64,000 nt of DNA from Hordeum vulgare subsp. vulgare (GCF_904849725.1 NC_058518.1:505349225-505413224); one strand, 5' to 3'; numbered from the stretch's first letter, positions 23,537-37,643 are shown. The notes: a model not told the origin generated them from the sequence alone. Made by a program: numbers and translations.

Positions 23537-23944
23537 TAGTACCGATTCACGGGAACGTGCATGAAGCCGCCGTCTTTCGTGATGGTCATGAAATTGCGGT
23601 CGTTGTCAGCCTGCATTTGTAGCATTGTATCTATCTCACTATTGGACAGCGGAGATCTGAGGTAGAACTGCCCCGAGGTACGAAGGACATCTTGATGGAT
23701 GATTTCCGCAAACTCCGACTGGATGCGAAAGAATTCTTGTGTGATGTCCGCATCCAGGATTGCCGACAAGCGTGTGGCCCAATCTTTGAGATTATTTGGT
23801 AGACGAAGGTGATTACTGTCCCGTATGATCGCCCGCATGTGATGGAGGGCGTACTAGGCATCCTTCTGACTGCCAGGCGGCTGCTTGACGCAGGCGAACG
23901 TCGTATTGTGGGTGAACACGTGCTTGCCGTGCCTGAGACTTGTC
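23537..23944 (-). pseudogene. C-terminal part of the Ulp1-like protein (CACTA gene 2)
   Basis: This is the continuation, across the Copia insertion, of the frame ending at 32387. It reads FACVKQPPGSQKDA, then a TAG stop, then YALHHMRAIIRDSNHL and a helical tail to TAA at 23537-23539. In Ulp1/C48 proteases the catalytic Cys sits in this block (a Q-x-C-G/A-Y-Y pattern). Here no Cys is found at that place: the sequence has Asp-Ala-stop. The catalytic residue is therefore absent and the protein is also truncated. Confidence 0.65.
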
Positions 23945-25760
23945 TGTTGGGGAACGTCGCATGGGAAACAAAAATTTTCCTACGCGCACGAAGACCTATC
24001 ATGGTGATGTCCATCTACGAGAGGGGATGTGTGATCTACGTACCCTTGTAGACCGTACAACAGAAGCGTTAGTGAACGCGGTTGATGTAGTAGAACGTCC
24101 TCACGTCCCTCGATCCACCCCGCGAACCGTCCCGCGATCAGTCCCACGATCTAGTGCCGAACAGACGGCACCTCCGCGTTCAGCACACGTACAGCTCGAC
24201 GATGATCTCGGCCTTCTTGATCCAGCAAGAGAGATGGAGAGGTAGAAGAGTTCTCCGACAGCGTGACGGCGTTCCGGAGGTTGGTGGTGATCTTATCTCA
24301 GCAGGGCTCCACCCGAGCTCCGCAGAAACGCGATCTAGAGGAAAAACCGTGGAGGTATGTGGTCGGGCTGCCGTTGAAAAGTCGTCCTAAATCAGCCCTA
24401 AAACCCCACTATATACAGGAGGAGGAGGAGGGAGACTTGCCTTGGGGCCCAAGGACTCCCAAGGGGGTCGGCCGAACCTAAGGGGAAGGTCTCCCCTTCC
24501 CAAACCGAGTCCTACTTGGTTTGGAAGGTGGAGTCCTTCTTCCCTTTCCCACCTCCTTCTTTTTTTTTCTTTTCTCTTTGATTTTTCTTCCAATGCGCAT
24601 AGGGCTCTTTTGGGCTGTCCCACCAGCGCACTAAGGGCTGGTGCGCCACCCTCAATGCTTATGGGCTTCCCCGGGGTGGGTTGCCCCCCCGGTGAACTCC
24701 CGGAACCCATTCGTCATTCCCGATACATTCCCGGTAACTCCGAAAACCTTCCGGTAATCAAATGAGGTCATCCTATATATCAATCTTCGTTTCCGGACCA
24801 TTCCAGAAACCCTCGTGACGTCCGTGATCTCATCCGGGACTCCGAACAACATTCGGTAACAACCATATAACTCAAATACACATAAAACAACGTCGAACCT
24901 TAAGTGTGCAGACCCTGCGGGTTCGAGAACTATGTAGACATGACCCGAGAGACTCCTCGGTCAATATCCAATAGCGGGACCTGGATGCCCATATTGGATC
25001 CTACATATTCTACGAAGATCTTATCGTTTGAACCTCAGTGCCAAGGATTCATATAATCCCGTATGTCATTCCCTTTGTCCTTCGGTATGTTACTTGCCCG
25101 AGATTCGATCGTCAGTATCCGCATACCTATTTCAATCTCGTTTTCCGGCAAGTCTCTTTACTCATTCCGTAATACAAGATCCCGCAACTTACACTAAGTC
25201 ACATTGCTTGCAAGGCTTGTGTGTGATGTTGTATTACCGAGTGGGCCCCGAGATACCTCTCCGTCACACGGAGTGACAAATCCCAGTCTCGATCCATACT
25301 AACTCAACTAACACCTTCAGAGATACCTATAGAGCATCTTTATAGTCACCCAGTTACGTTGCGACGTTTGATACACCCAAAGCATTCCTCCGGTGTCAGT
25401 GAGTTATATGATCTCATGGTCATAGGAACAAATACTTGACACGTAGAAAACAGTAGCAACAAAATGACACGATCAACATGCTCGTCTATTAGTTTGGGTC
25501 TAGTCCATCACATGATTCTCCTAATGATGTGATCCCGTTATCAACTAACAACACTTGCCTATGGCCAGGAAACCTTGGCCATCTTTGATCAACGAGCTAG
25601 TCAACTAGAGGCTTACTAGGGACAGTGTTTTGTCTATGTATCCACACAAGTATTGTGTTTCCAATCAATACAATTATAGCATGGATAATAAATGATTATC
25701 ATGAACAAAGAAATATAATAATAACTAATTTATTATTGCCTCTAGGGCATATTTCCAACA
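23945..25760 (-). repeat. 3' LTR of the nested Copia element
   Basis: 1816 bp, from tgttggggaacgtcgc to atttccaaca. It differs from the other LTR by scattered substitutions and by two indels (about 11 and 24 bp present here but not there). Confidence 0.92.
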
Positions 25761-28700
25761 TTGTCCTGCTGAAGGTGCCTCCAGATTTTGTCTATGTCAT
25801 CTTATAGATGCTGCTACTATGTGCTATTCGGAAGTACTCCAAATATCTACTCTACTATACGAATCCGTTTCACTACTTATAGTTATTCGGATTAGTGTCA
25901 AAGCTTACATCGACGTAACCCTTTACGACGAACTCTTTAACCACCTCCATAATCGAGAAAAATTCCTTATTCCATCGGTTACTAAGGACAAATTTTGACC
26001 GCTGCTAGTGATTCAATCATGGATCACTCTCTGTACCTCTCAACATACTTGCTGCAAGGCACACATCAGGTGCGGTACTCAGCATGTCATACTTTAGAGT
26101 CTACGACTAAGGCATAGAAGACGACCTTCGTCTATTCTCTTTATTCTGTCGTGGTCGGGTTTTTGAGTCTTACTCAAATTCACACCTTACAACGCAACCA
26201 AGAACTCCTTCTTTGCTGATCTATTTTGAACTCCTTCAAAAACTTGTCAAGGCATGCATCTTGTTGAAACTTCCATTAAGCGCTTTCGATCTATCCCCAT
26301 AGATCTTTGATGCTCAATGTTCAAGTAGCGCAATCCAGGTACTCCTTTGAAAACTCCTTTCAAACAACCTTGTATGCTTTACAGAAATTCTACATTACTT
26401 CTGATCCACAATATGTCAACCACATATACTTATCAGAAATTCTATAGTGCTCCCACTCACTTCTTTGGAAATACAAGTTTCTCATAAACCTTGCACAAAC
26501 CCAAAATCTTTGATCATCTCATCAAAGTGTATATTCGAACTCCGAGATGCTTGCACCAGTCCAATGAAGGATCACTGGAGCTTGCATACTTGCTAGTATC
26601 TTTAGGATCGACAAAACCTCCTGGTTGTATCACATACAATGTTTGCTCAAGGAAACTGTCGAGGAAACAATGTTTTGACATCCTATGTGCAATATTTCAT
26701 AAATAATGCAACAACTACTAACATAATTCTAACAGACTTTTAGCGTCGCTACGAGTGAGAAAGTCTCATCATAGTCAACTTGTTTGATCTTGTGAGAAAC
26801 ATCTTTGCGACAAGTCGAGCTTTTAATAATAGTGACTTATCACTATCATCGTCTGTCTTCCTTTTAAAGATCCATCTTTACTCAATAGTCTTATGACCAT
26901 CAAGTAGTTATTCCAAAGTCTACACTTTGTTTTCATACATGGATCCTCTCTCGGATTTCATGGCCTCCAGCCATTTGTCGGAATCTGGGCCCACCATTGC
27001 TTTCTCCATAACTCGTAGGTTCACAGTTGCTCAACAACATGACCTCCAAGACAGGGTTACCGTACCACTCTGCAGTAGTACGCGACCTTGTCAACCCACG
27101 AGGCTTGTAGTAACTTGATCCGATGCTCAATGATCACCATCATCAGCTTCCACTTCAATTGGTGTAGGCGCCACAGGAACAACTTCCTGCGCCCTGCTAC
27201 ACACTGGTTGAAGTGATGGTTCGATAACCTCATCAAGTTCTACCACCCTCCCACTCAATTCTTTCGAGAGAAACCTTTCCTCGAGAAAGGATCCGTTTCT
27301 AGAAACAAACACTTTGCTTTCGGATCTGAGATAGGAGATGTACCCAACTGTTTTGGATATCCTATGAAGATGCATTTATCTGCTTTGGGTTCGAGCTTAT
27401 CAGACTGAAACTTTTTCACATAAGTGTCGAAACCCCAAACTTTCAAGAAACGACAGTTTAGATTTCTCTAAACCTCAGTCTATACTCTGTCATCTCAACG
27501 GAAATACGTGGTGCCCCTTTTAAAGTGAATGCGGTTGTCTCTAATGCTTAACCCATAAACGATAGTGGTAATTCGATAAGAGACATCATAGCATGCACCA
27601 TACCAAATAGTGTGTGGCTATGACGTTCAGACACATCATCACACTATGATGTTCTAGGTGGCATAAACTGCGAAACAATTTCCACATTGTCTTAACTGCA
27701 TACCAAAACTCGTAACTCAGATATTCATTTCTATGATCATATCATAGACAGTTTATCCTCTTGTTACAACGAACTTCACTCCGAAACAGAACTGAACTTT
27801 TCAATATTTCAGACTTGTGATTCATTAAGCAAATACTCTAGTATCTACTCAAATCGTCATTGAAGTAAGAACATAATGATATCCACTGCGTGCCTCAGCA
27901 CCCATTGGACTGCATACATCAAAATGTATCACTTCCAACAAGTTACTATCTTATTTCATCTCAATGAAAACAAGGCCTTGCTCATGTGGTATGATTTGCA
28001 TGTCAGTAGTGATTCAAAATCAAGTGAGTATAAAGATCCATCAGCATGGAGCCTCTTCATGCAATTTATACCAACATGACTCAAGCGGCAGTGCCACAAG
28101 TAAGTGGTACTATCATCATTACCTCGTATCTTTTGGCACCAATATCATGAACATGTGTAACACTACGATCGAGATTCAATAAATCATTGAAGGTGATTAT
28201 TCAAGAAAATAGAGTAACCATTATTCTCTTTAAATGAATAATCGTATTGCAATAAACACGATCCAATCATGTTCATGCTTAACGCAAGCACCAAATAACA
28301 ATTATTTAGGTTTAACACCAATCCCGATGGTAGAGGGAGCGTGCGACGTTTGATCATATCAACCTTGGAAACACTTCCAACACGTATCGTCACCTCGCCT
28401 TTAGCTAGTCCCCGTTTATGTCGTAGCTTTCATTTCATGTTACTAATCACTTAGCAACCGAACCGGTATCCAATACCCTCATGCTACTAGGAGTACTAGT
28501 AAAGTACACATCAACATCATGTATATCAAATATACTTCTATCGACTTTTGCCGGCCTTCTTATCTACCAAGTATCTAGAGTTGCTCCGCCTCAGTGACTG
28601 TTCCCCTCATTACAGAAGCACTTAGTCTCAGGTTTGGGTTTAATCTTGGGTCTCTTCATTAGTGCAGCAACTGTTTTGCCGTTTCACGAAATCTCCCTTC

Positions 28701-30604
28701 TAGCCCTTGCCTTTCTTGAAACTTAGTGGTTTTACAAACCATCAACTATTGATGCTCCTTCTTGATTTCTACTTTCGCAGTGTCAAACATCGCGAATCGC
28801 TCAAGGATCATTGTATCTATCCTTGATATGTTATAGTTCATCACGAAGCTCTCACAGCTTGGTGGCAGTGACTTTGGAGAACCATCACTATCTCATCTGG
28901 AAGATTAACTCCCACTTGATTCAAGTGATTGTCGTACTCAGACAATCTGAGCACACGCTCAACGATTGAGCTTTTCTCCTTTACTTTGTGGACAAAGAAT
29001 CTTGTCGGAGGTCTCGTACCTCTCAACAAGGGCACGAGCATGAAATCACAATTTCATCTCTTTAGAACATCACTTATGTTCCGTGACGTTTCAAAACATC
29101 TTCGGTGCCTTGCTTCTAAGCCATTAAGTATTTTGCACTAAACTATCGTGTAGTCATCAGAAACGTGTATGTCGGATGTTCACAACATCCACAGACGACG
29201 CTCGAGGTGCAGCACACCGAGTGGTGCATTAAGGACATAAGCCTTCTGCGTAGCAACGAGGACAATCCTCTTCAAATTTTGCTACTATCAACTTTCAACT
29301 AAATTTTCTCAAGGAACATATAAAAACAGTAGAGCTATAGCGCAAGCTACATCGTAATTCGCAAAGACCATTAGACTATGTTCATGACAATTAGTTCAAT
29401 TAATCATATTACTTAAGAACTCCCACTCAAAAAGTACATCTCTCTAGTCATTTGAGTGGTACATGATCCAAATCCACTATCTCAAGTCCGATCATCACGT
29501 GAGTCGAGAATAGTTTCAGTGGTAAGCATCTCTATGCTAATCATATCAACTATACGATTCATGCTCGACCTTTCGGTCTCATGTGTTCCGAGGCCATGTC
29601 TGCACATGCTAGGCTCGTCAAGCTTAACCCGAGTGTTCTGCGTGTGCAACTGTTTTGCACCCGTTGTATGTGAACGTTGAGTCTATCACACCCGATCATC
29701 ACGTGGTGTCTCGAAATGAAGGACTGTCGCAACGGTGCACAGTCGGGGAGAACACAATTTCGTCTTGAAATTTTAGTGAGAGATCACCTCATAATGCTAC
29801 CGTCGTTCTATGTAAGATAAGGTGCAAAAAGGATTAACATCACATGAAATTCATAAGTGACATGATATGGCCATCATCATGCGCTTCTTGATCTCCATCA
29901 CCAAAGCACCGGCACGATCTTCTTGTCACCGGCGTCACACCATGATCTCCATCATCATGATCTCCATCAACATGTCGCCATCGGGGTTGTGGTGCTACTC
30001 ATGCTATTACTACTAAAGCTACGTCCTAGCAATATAGTAAACGCATCTGCAAGCACAAACATTAGTTTAAAGACAACCCTATGGCTCCCGCCGGTTGCCG
30101 TACCATCGACGTGCAAGTCGATATTAACTATTACAACATGATCATCTCATACATCCAATATATCACATCACATCGTTGGCCATATCACATCACAAGCATA
30201 CCCTGCAAAAACAAGTTAGACGTCCTCTAATTTTGTTGTTGCATGTTTTACGTGGTGACCATGGGTATCTAGTAGGATCGCATCTTACTTACGCAAACAC
30301 CACAACGGAGATATATGAGTTGCTATTTAACCTCATCCAAGGACCTCCTCGGTCAAATCCGATTCAACTAAAGTTGGAGAAACTGACACTTGCCAGTCAT
30401 CTTTGAGCAACGGGGTTACTCGTAGCGATGAAACCAGTCTCTCATAAGCGTACGAGTAATGTCGGTCCAAGCCGCTTCAATCCAACAATACCACGGAATC
30501 AAGAAAAGACTAAGGAGGGCAGAAAAACGCACATCACCGCCAACAAAAACTTTTGTGTTCTACTCGAGAAGACATCTACGCATGAACCTAGCTCATGATG
30601 CCAC
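25761..30604 (-). pseudogene. Degenerate Copia gag-pol region
   Basis: Minus strand, from 30604 down. A weak Met-type primer site (tggcatcatgagc) follows the LTR. Gag traces lie around 29050-28850. A protease block with LDTGS lies near 28480-28450. An integrase C-terminal block (VWGFDTYVKKFQ... CIFIGYP) is at 27446-27255. An RT start with FKKKTDDDSDK and KARLVAK is near 26850-26790, and an RNase H trace with VVKGYVDVSF is near 25930-25900. Stops and frame changes occur throughout. The RT catalytic YxDD block was not found, pointing to a deletion. The last 26 bp at the left (25761-25786) are not Copia but a copy of the CACTA flank at 32387-32412. Confidence 0.8.
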
Positions 30605-32386
30605 TGTTGGGAACGTCGCATGGGAAACAAAAATTTTCCTACGCGCACGAAGACCTATCATAGTGATGTCCATCTACGAGAGCGGATGTGTGATCTACGT
30701 ACCCTTGTAGACCGTACAGCAGAAGCGTTAGTGAACGCGGTTGATGTAGTGGAACGTCCTCACGTCCCTCGATCCGCCCCGCGAACCGTCCCGCGCTCAG
30801 TCCCACGATCTAGTGCCGAACGGACGACACCTCCGTGTTCAGCACACGTACAACTCGACGATGATCTCGGCCTTCTTCATCCAGCAAGAGAGACGGAGAG
30901 GTAGAAGAGTTCTCCGGCAGCGTGACGGCGTTCCGGAGGTTGGTGGTGATCTTATCTCAGCAGGGCTCCGCCCGAGCTCCGCAGAAACGCGATCTAGAGG
31001 AAAAACCGTGGAGGTATGTGGTCGGGCTGCCGTGGAAAAGTCGTCTCAAATCAGCCCTAAAACCCCACTATATATAGGAGGAGGAGGAGGGAGACTTGCC
31101 TTGGGGTCCAAGGACTCCCAAGGGGGTCGGCCGAACCTAAGGGGAAGGTCTCCCCTTCCCAAACCGAGTCCTACTTGGTTTGGAAGGTGGAGTCCTTCTT
31201 CCCTTTCCCACCTCCTTCTTTTTTTTTCTTTTCTCTTTGATTTTTCTTCCAATGCGCATAGGGCTCTTTTGGGCTGTCCCACCAGCCCACTAAGGGCTGG
31301 TGCGCTGCCCTCAATGCCTATGGGCTTCCCCGGGGTGGGTTGCCCCCCCGGTAAACTCCCGGAACCCATTCGTCATTCCCGGTAACTCCAAAAACCTTCC
31401 GGTAATCAAATGAGGTCATCCTATATATCAATCTTCGTTTCCGGACCATTCCGGAAACCCTCGTGACGTCCATGATCTCATCCGGGACTCCGAACAACAT
31501 TCGGTAACCAACCATATAACTCAAATACGCATAAAACAACGTCGAACCTTAAGTGTGCAGACCCTGCGGGTTCGAGAACTATGTAGACATGACCCGAGAG
31601 ACTCCTCGGTCAATATCCAATAGCGGGACCTGGATGCCCATATTGGATCCTACATATTCTACGAATATCTTATCGTTTGAACCTCAGTGCCAAGGATTCA
31701 TATAATCCCGTATGTCATTCCCTTTGTCCTTCGGTATGTTACTTGCCCGAGATTCGATCGACAGTATCCGCATACCTATTTCAATCTCGTTTTCCGGCAA
31801 GTCTCTTTACTCGTTCCGTAATACAAGATCCCGCAACTTACACTAAGTCACATTGCTTGCAAGGCTTGTGTGTGATGTTGTATTACCGAGTGGGCCCCGA
31901 GATACCTCTCCGTCACACGGAGTGACAAATCCCAGTCTCGATCCATACTAACTCAACTAACACCTTCGGAGATACCTGTAGAGCATCTTTATAGTCACCC
32001 AGTTACGTTGCGACGTTTGATACACCCAAAGCATTCCTCCGGTGTCAGTGAGTTATATGATCTCATGGTCATAGGAACAAATACTTGACACGCAGAAAAC
32101 AGTAGCAACAAAATGACACGATCAACATGCTACGTCTATTAGTTTGGGTCTAGTCCATCACATGATTCTCCTAATGATGGGATCCCGTTATCAAGTAACA
32201 ACACTTGCCTTTGATCAACGAGCTAGTCAACTAGAGGCTTACTAGGGACAGTGTTTTGTCTATGTATCCACACAAGTATTGTGTTTCCAATCAATACAAT
32301 TATAGCATGGATAATAAATGATTATCATGAACAAAGAAATATAATAATAACTAATTTATTATTGCCTCTAGGGCATATTTCCAACA
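30605..32386 (-). repeat. 5' LTR of the nested Copia element
   Basis: 1782 bp, tgttgggaacgtcgc to atttccaaca. The minus-strand TATA-like cctatatatagt at 31066-31077 is a candidate promoter. Confidence 0.92.
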
Positions 32387-33254
32387 TTGTCCTGCTGAAG
32401 GTGCCTCCAGATATGGCGTAGCCGGGAAGAGCTTCATCAAGAACTTTCTTGATATTTGTGTAGTCTTTTTTTGACTGACGGTCCGAGTCGAAATACGTGG
32501 CCGTGGAATATTTGAAGCTTAAGAGGATGAGTGTGCAACGTGTGTCACTGCACAAAACACGGAATGTTAGAAAAAAAGGACGATCAAAATCTAAGAAATC
32601 ATATGTTACGGGGCGATGAGGGGATAACTTATGAGGGAAAGTAAGGCACGAGGAAGTTATCCTTTTCTGAGTTTGCCAGAATGACGCCTTCGAGGTATGA
32701 ACTGACGAGTTGCCGGTCCCCAGCGCTGTCCAAGATCTTGGCACGCATATAGAAGGGGTCGACTATCACTAGGTCCAGAGTCTTGTCTCTAATGATCCGC
32801 ATCTCCATACTCAGCGAAAATTGCCGAACGAAGGTGTAGTGCAGCGGATGAAGGTTAAACATAGCGAAGATGTCAGCAAACCGCAGGACGATCATACCCC
32901 CGATGGCGCTATCGACAAAGCCCTTGCCCTCTGGCACCTTGGCCATGAAAACCGGGTATGCCACATTATTCTCGGAGAGACGCCGCTTCTCCAAACAAAG
33001 AACGTTGTCATGCAGACTCCGCATAACACCGGTTGCAGCATTGAGCAGATTAGTCGGTAGCATCGGCCTACCCGCCACATGCACCCTCCTCGAGATATCC
33101 TTAGGTGAAGGTGGCCCGTCCAGAGCACGGATCGTACTCAGTGCCGGCTGGCTCGCAGCCTTGTTAGTCTTTCTTTTCCGTCCCTTCTTCTGCTGATGTA
33201 ATGGGATCGAGTTCATCTGCTCAGAGACCACCTTCTTGAGTGTGTTGGGGCTGA
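32387..33254 (-). pseudogene. Ulp1-like (C48) protease part of CACTA gene 2
   Basis: Read from 33254 down, the frame continues directly from the Transposase_24-like part at 38209 once the solo LTR is removed. It passes through a basic stretch (KKGRKRKTNK), a conserved block ending SSYLEGVILANSEKDNFLVPYF, then, after a probable short intron ending at the acceptor near 32550, the block CTLILLSFKYSTATYFDSD. In Ulp1 proteases the catalytic His precedes this strand and the catalytic Asp lies in FDS. Here the His position appears to be Arg (TRCTL) while FDS is kept. With the missing Cys at 23860 the protease is inactive. Ulp1-type proteases remove SUMO; why CACTA elements carry one is unknown. Confidence 0.68.
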
Positions 33255-33558
33255 TAATATGTCACGCCCAAGATGCGACCCTATCCTCAATTTGGCACGA
33301 GGGCCTCGTCAGGGATAGAAGCGCATCTCGTCGTGTCGCAAGAATGGATATCGTTACAAGTACATGTACTGAAAAGATGAGATATATATAAAGAGTTGGC
33401 TTACACTCGCCTCAAACTACATCAGAGTCACATCAGTACATTACATAATCATCAAGAGTAAGAGCAGGGTCCGACTACGGACGAAAACAAACGATAAAAG
33501 AAGAACGGCGTCCATCCTTGCTATCCCAGGCTGCCGGCCTGGAATCCATCCTAGATCA

Positions 33559-33585
33559 AAGAAGAAGAAGAAGAAGAAGAAGCAA
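33559..33585 (+). repeat. (GAA)n microsatellite in the Sukkula-type LTR
   Basis: About eight gaa/aga units in a row. Confidence 0.85.
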
Positions 33586-36500
33586 CTCCAGATGAGCAAT
33601 CAACGCGCTCGCGTCATGTAACCTTTACCTGTACCTGCAACTGGTGTTGTAGTAATCTGTGAGCCACAGGGGACTCAGCAATCTCATTTCCAAAGGTATC
33701 AAGACTAGCAAAGCTTAATTGGGTGAGGTAAGGTTAAGTGGTGAGGTTGCAGCAGCGACTAAGCATATATGTGGTGGCTAACTTACGAGTACCAGCAATA
33801 AGAGGGGGAAGATCTACGCATAACGGACGTGAACTACTGGTGATCAAATGAATGATCCTGAACACCTACCTACGTCAGACATAACCCCACCGTGTCCTCG
33901 ATCGGAGAAGGAACTCACGAAAGAGACAGTCACGGTTACGCACACGGTTGGCATATTTTAATTAAGTTAACTTCAAGTTATCTAGAACGAGTGTTAAACA
34001 AAGTTTCCACGTTGCCACATAACCGCGGGCACGGCTTTCCGAAAGATTTAACCCTGCAGGGGTGCTCCAACTAGTCCATCACAAATTACCACAAGCCGCA
34101 TAGAAATCCTCAATCACGAAGCTCGCGATCTCGTCGGATTCCCTAGTGGAAAACCTCAACTCTGAGATTACCCAAAGCATCACCGGAATCCCGATGCACA
34201 AGATATCTCGTCAAAGGTAAAACTAATCTAGCAAGGCCGCCCGACGTGTCGACGATCCCGATAGGAGTCGCGTACCTCGTTCTCAGGACACGACGGATGA
34301 GCGATGGTTACCACGCCAAACGCCGAGTTGCCCCGGGTAGCGTTAATAAGCTGCTTTGTTTTGGACCAACACTCATGAGGAGCACTGGCCCGGGGGTTGA
34401 TTAAGATAGTCCGCGGGTGCCGGCGGGTCCCTATGCAATTTTATTAGGTGATTAGGCAAATGTAGTACCAATGTTGGGTCTTGCCAAACCAGCTTTAATC
34501 TAAAACGAATTATCAAGGGGGTCCCCATAACAACCCCGATCGTGTTAGGAGCGCTCAGATATGGAACATAACACCGGTAGCCGATAACTAAAGGGGGCAA
34601 AGGTGGAACAAAACACCAGGCTAGAAAGGCCGAGCCTTCCACCTTTTACCAAGTGTGTAGGTGCATTAATTTAAATAGCATTTAAATATGGGGATAAAAC
34701 ACGGACCCATGTTTCACATGGAAGCAACTGCACCTGCAACTAGCAACGCTATCAACAGGGTTAAGCAAGCAGTAACATAGCTAATCAGTGGTTTGCTAGG
34801 TTGAACAGGTTGAAGGTTTCATGGCATTGTTGAGAGGCTGATATTTAACATGTGGTAGGCAACGAGACATAATCGATAGCATCGAAATAACTAGCATGGC
34901 AATGATAGTAATGGTATCTGGGGAAATGATCATCTTGCCTGAGATCCCGCTTGGAAGAAGAATGCCTCCGAGAAGCAGACGAACCGACGTAGTCGAACGG
35001 GTCCTCACATCCGACACGCTTGCGGAACTCTATCGATACGGAGGAAACGGAAACAAGCATCAACACACGAAATTCACCACACGATGCACAACACATATGA
35101 TGCATGAGCTACTGGATACATGCAAGTCACGACATGACAATTCACACAACCATACACTACACATTAAGTGAAGTTCAATATGCAACGAGTTGCATATTGA
35201 CGAAACTCCACGTTAATTATTTAGTTCACTCCCGGTTATCTACACGGCAATATTAATGTTGTCAAACATGCAAGAGGTGAAGCGGAAATTAAACTACCTA
35301 TCTAGGCATTTTAAATGAGGTCGGAAATGACATATAGCATCTCCGAGACGACCTCACAAGTTAATTTACAATTCTGTCCAGATCTGATCTAATGCATATA
35401 ATTGGTTGTGAAACAGCAAAACAAATAGGTTCACGTGATTCTACGCGTCATGGCAAGCAATCTACACATAAAGAACATCTCCAACGGAGCTACGGATCAA
35501 AAGATACAAGCACCGCAAGATATGATGGCATGAATGCAAGATGTGTGCAACGGCGGCTACGGGCACTTCAAAACATACGAACAGCAAGAGAAAAAGAAAC
35601 TACACGAGATTCTAAGCAAGTTTCATGTAGGACTCGATCAAAACGGAGCTACGGTTCGAAAACCATGAGCAAAACAAGAAAACGCAACAATCTGCCAAAA
35701 TCAGCCACATAGTATTTTCTATACCCCACAACTACGGCTACACAACTCCGATAAGCTCAAGCAAGGCATGGCACGGAAGAGGGCAAGAAGCACTACTACA
35801 AACAACTAACAACAACTAGCATGGCATCTTGGAGCACTGGGAAAAGAAGACACAAAATTGCATCTCACACACTATTTCAGACTTAGTGAAAATTACACCT
35901 CCTGAAAGTGCAGTTTTCAGCCTGAAGCAATATTGACAGCAGCAAAAACCTAAGCTAAAGGTCTCCAAATGGCATGAAACTTAACAGTATGCTAGAGAAA
36001 CATAAGGGGTACAAATAACTCCATTGGACCTACCCCAAGAGAGCTACAGATCACAAGATGCAAGCAAGACAAGACAGCAACAAAATATAACAGATTCCAG
36101 ACTTAGAAATATTTCAGCTCCTCTAAAACAGCACTATTCAAGCAACTTGAGAGCAAGCAAACAACACCTAAACATGCATTTCTATTGCAACTAAAAATAC
36201 TAGAGGCTAAACAAAACATCCAAGATCAACTCCCTAGTTGACAGCTAATTCAAACGAGGCACGGAATAAATCCTACGAATTAAACAAAAGGGCATCACAG
36301 CAAAATATCTCGCGGACTAACTTCCTCAAAAGCTAAAACTAATTGCACAGAAAAATCCATGGGATTTTTCTACCCCGGAAACATATATAATATGTGGGGT
36401 TTGCAACACAAAATAACGCTACACAATAATGCGGGAGAATTAAACCTAGACATGAAAAATACTCTAACGGGCAATCCCTACACGCAAAAATACACTTGAC

Positions 36501-36889
36501 CGCTCTAAATTACATGGAAAATAGCTCCCTCGAGCATGGACATTTATTCTACGTCATACGAGCAAAACAAACACGCGAGGAAAATAAATGCGGGCACCTA
36601 CTTATGGGGACAGCACGTAAATCCACGCATTAGGCACTCTAAACGGCGTCAAATAAATGTGCAAGTCTCAAAATCATATTCTACGCGCGAAACTACCTCA
36701 AAAACATATAAAATACGTCTCAATCCGATCTACGGTTATAAAACTACGGGCGTTCGAATATACACGTTATTTTCTGGGGTTAGTTATGATTCCGGGAAAA
36801 ATCCCTAAAAGGAAAAGAAAATAACTAACGGGCCTCTACTAATGCTAACGGGCTACAGAGCATGGCGTTACATATAAATAAAATGTACG

Positions 36890-37643
36890 CGGGTGAGGGC
36901 TCTCACCTCGGCCACTTGGGCCGGCCTTGAGAGGGGGGCAACCGGCCTGGAGGTTGCTGGGCCGAAGGCCTCGAGGCGGTCCCGGGGCGAGGCGAGGCCT
37001 GCCTGGGGAGGGAAGCAGATGGGCCGGCGCGGGGCGGCCCATGCGAGGCGGCGCTGGAGCGGTTGCCGGTCGTCCTCGCGGGAGGCGCAGCGGCTTGGGT
37101 CAACGGGGCACGAGGCGGCCTCGACCTCGATCGGCTCTGGATCCCGCGGCGAGGCGGCCCTGAACGGCGCCTGGTCGGATCTCCGGCGGGGCGGCCGTGA
37201 CCGGCTACGGGCAGGAACGCCGGAGGGGCGCAGCGAAGCCTCCCATGGCGGCTCGACGGATCTGCGGGGAGAAGAAAGAGAATCCTCTCAGGGAGAGAAA
37301 AGAGAGGAGATTAGAGAGAAGAACGGGGCGAGGCTCGCCGGCGGTGGGACCTCGTCGGAGTGGCGCAGCGGCGAGGCCGGACAGGCTCACGGGGCAGATC
37401 GGACGCCGGGCACGGCGCTGGAGGCGCGGGGCGCGGGCTCGCTGGGGAAGCTCGGGGCTCTGCTGCCTGGGCATGGCGGCGGCGCTCGCCAGATGGGCCC
37501 GGCGCGGGCCTGCTGCAGGCCTCACGGGCCGGCGGCGGCTGCGGGACAGAGAGAGGCTGAGTGGGGAATTAGGGTTAGGGCGCGGAAACGAGGCAGGATT
37601 AGGGGGGGGGGCTGTCCGAAAACTAGACGGGGGCTATATATAG
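36890..37643 (-). promoter_or_regulatory. TATA box and GC-rich leader of the Sukkula-type LTR
   Basis: On the minus strand a TATA element (ctatatatag, 37643-37634) is followed by a ccctaaccctaattcccc-type stretch (about 37581-37565) and about 700 bp of very GC-rich sequence down to 36890. The rest of the LTR is AT-rich. The layout resembles a plant core promoter and leader. It puts the LTR start site roughly 590 bp from the LTR start, leaving a very long transcribed LTR part. Transcription itself is inferred. Confidence 0.55.

Larger units (their letters stand above)
23945..32386 (-). mobile_element. Copia element of the BARE/WIS/Angela group, decayed, inside the CACTA element
   Basis: Two LTRs (23945-25760 and 30605-32386) bracket a degenerate internal region. 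Perfect 5-bp target duplications ttgtc flank the whole (23940-23944 and 32387-32391), and removing it rejoins the Ulp1-like frame. Recognisable minus-strand traces, in order: primer site near 30604-30592, gag, protease with LDTGS, integrase, RT and RNase H pieces. All are broken. The 3' end of the internal region, including the polypurine tract, is missing and replaced by 26 bp of CACTA sequence. Confidence 0.9.
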
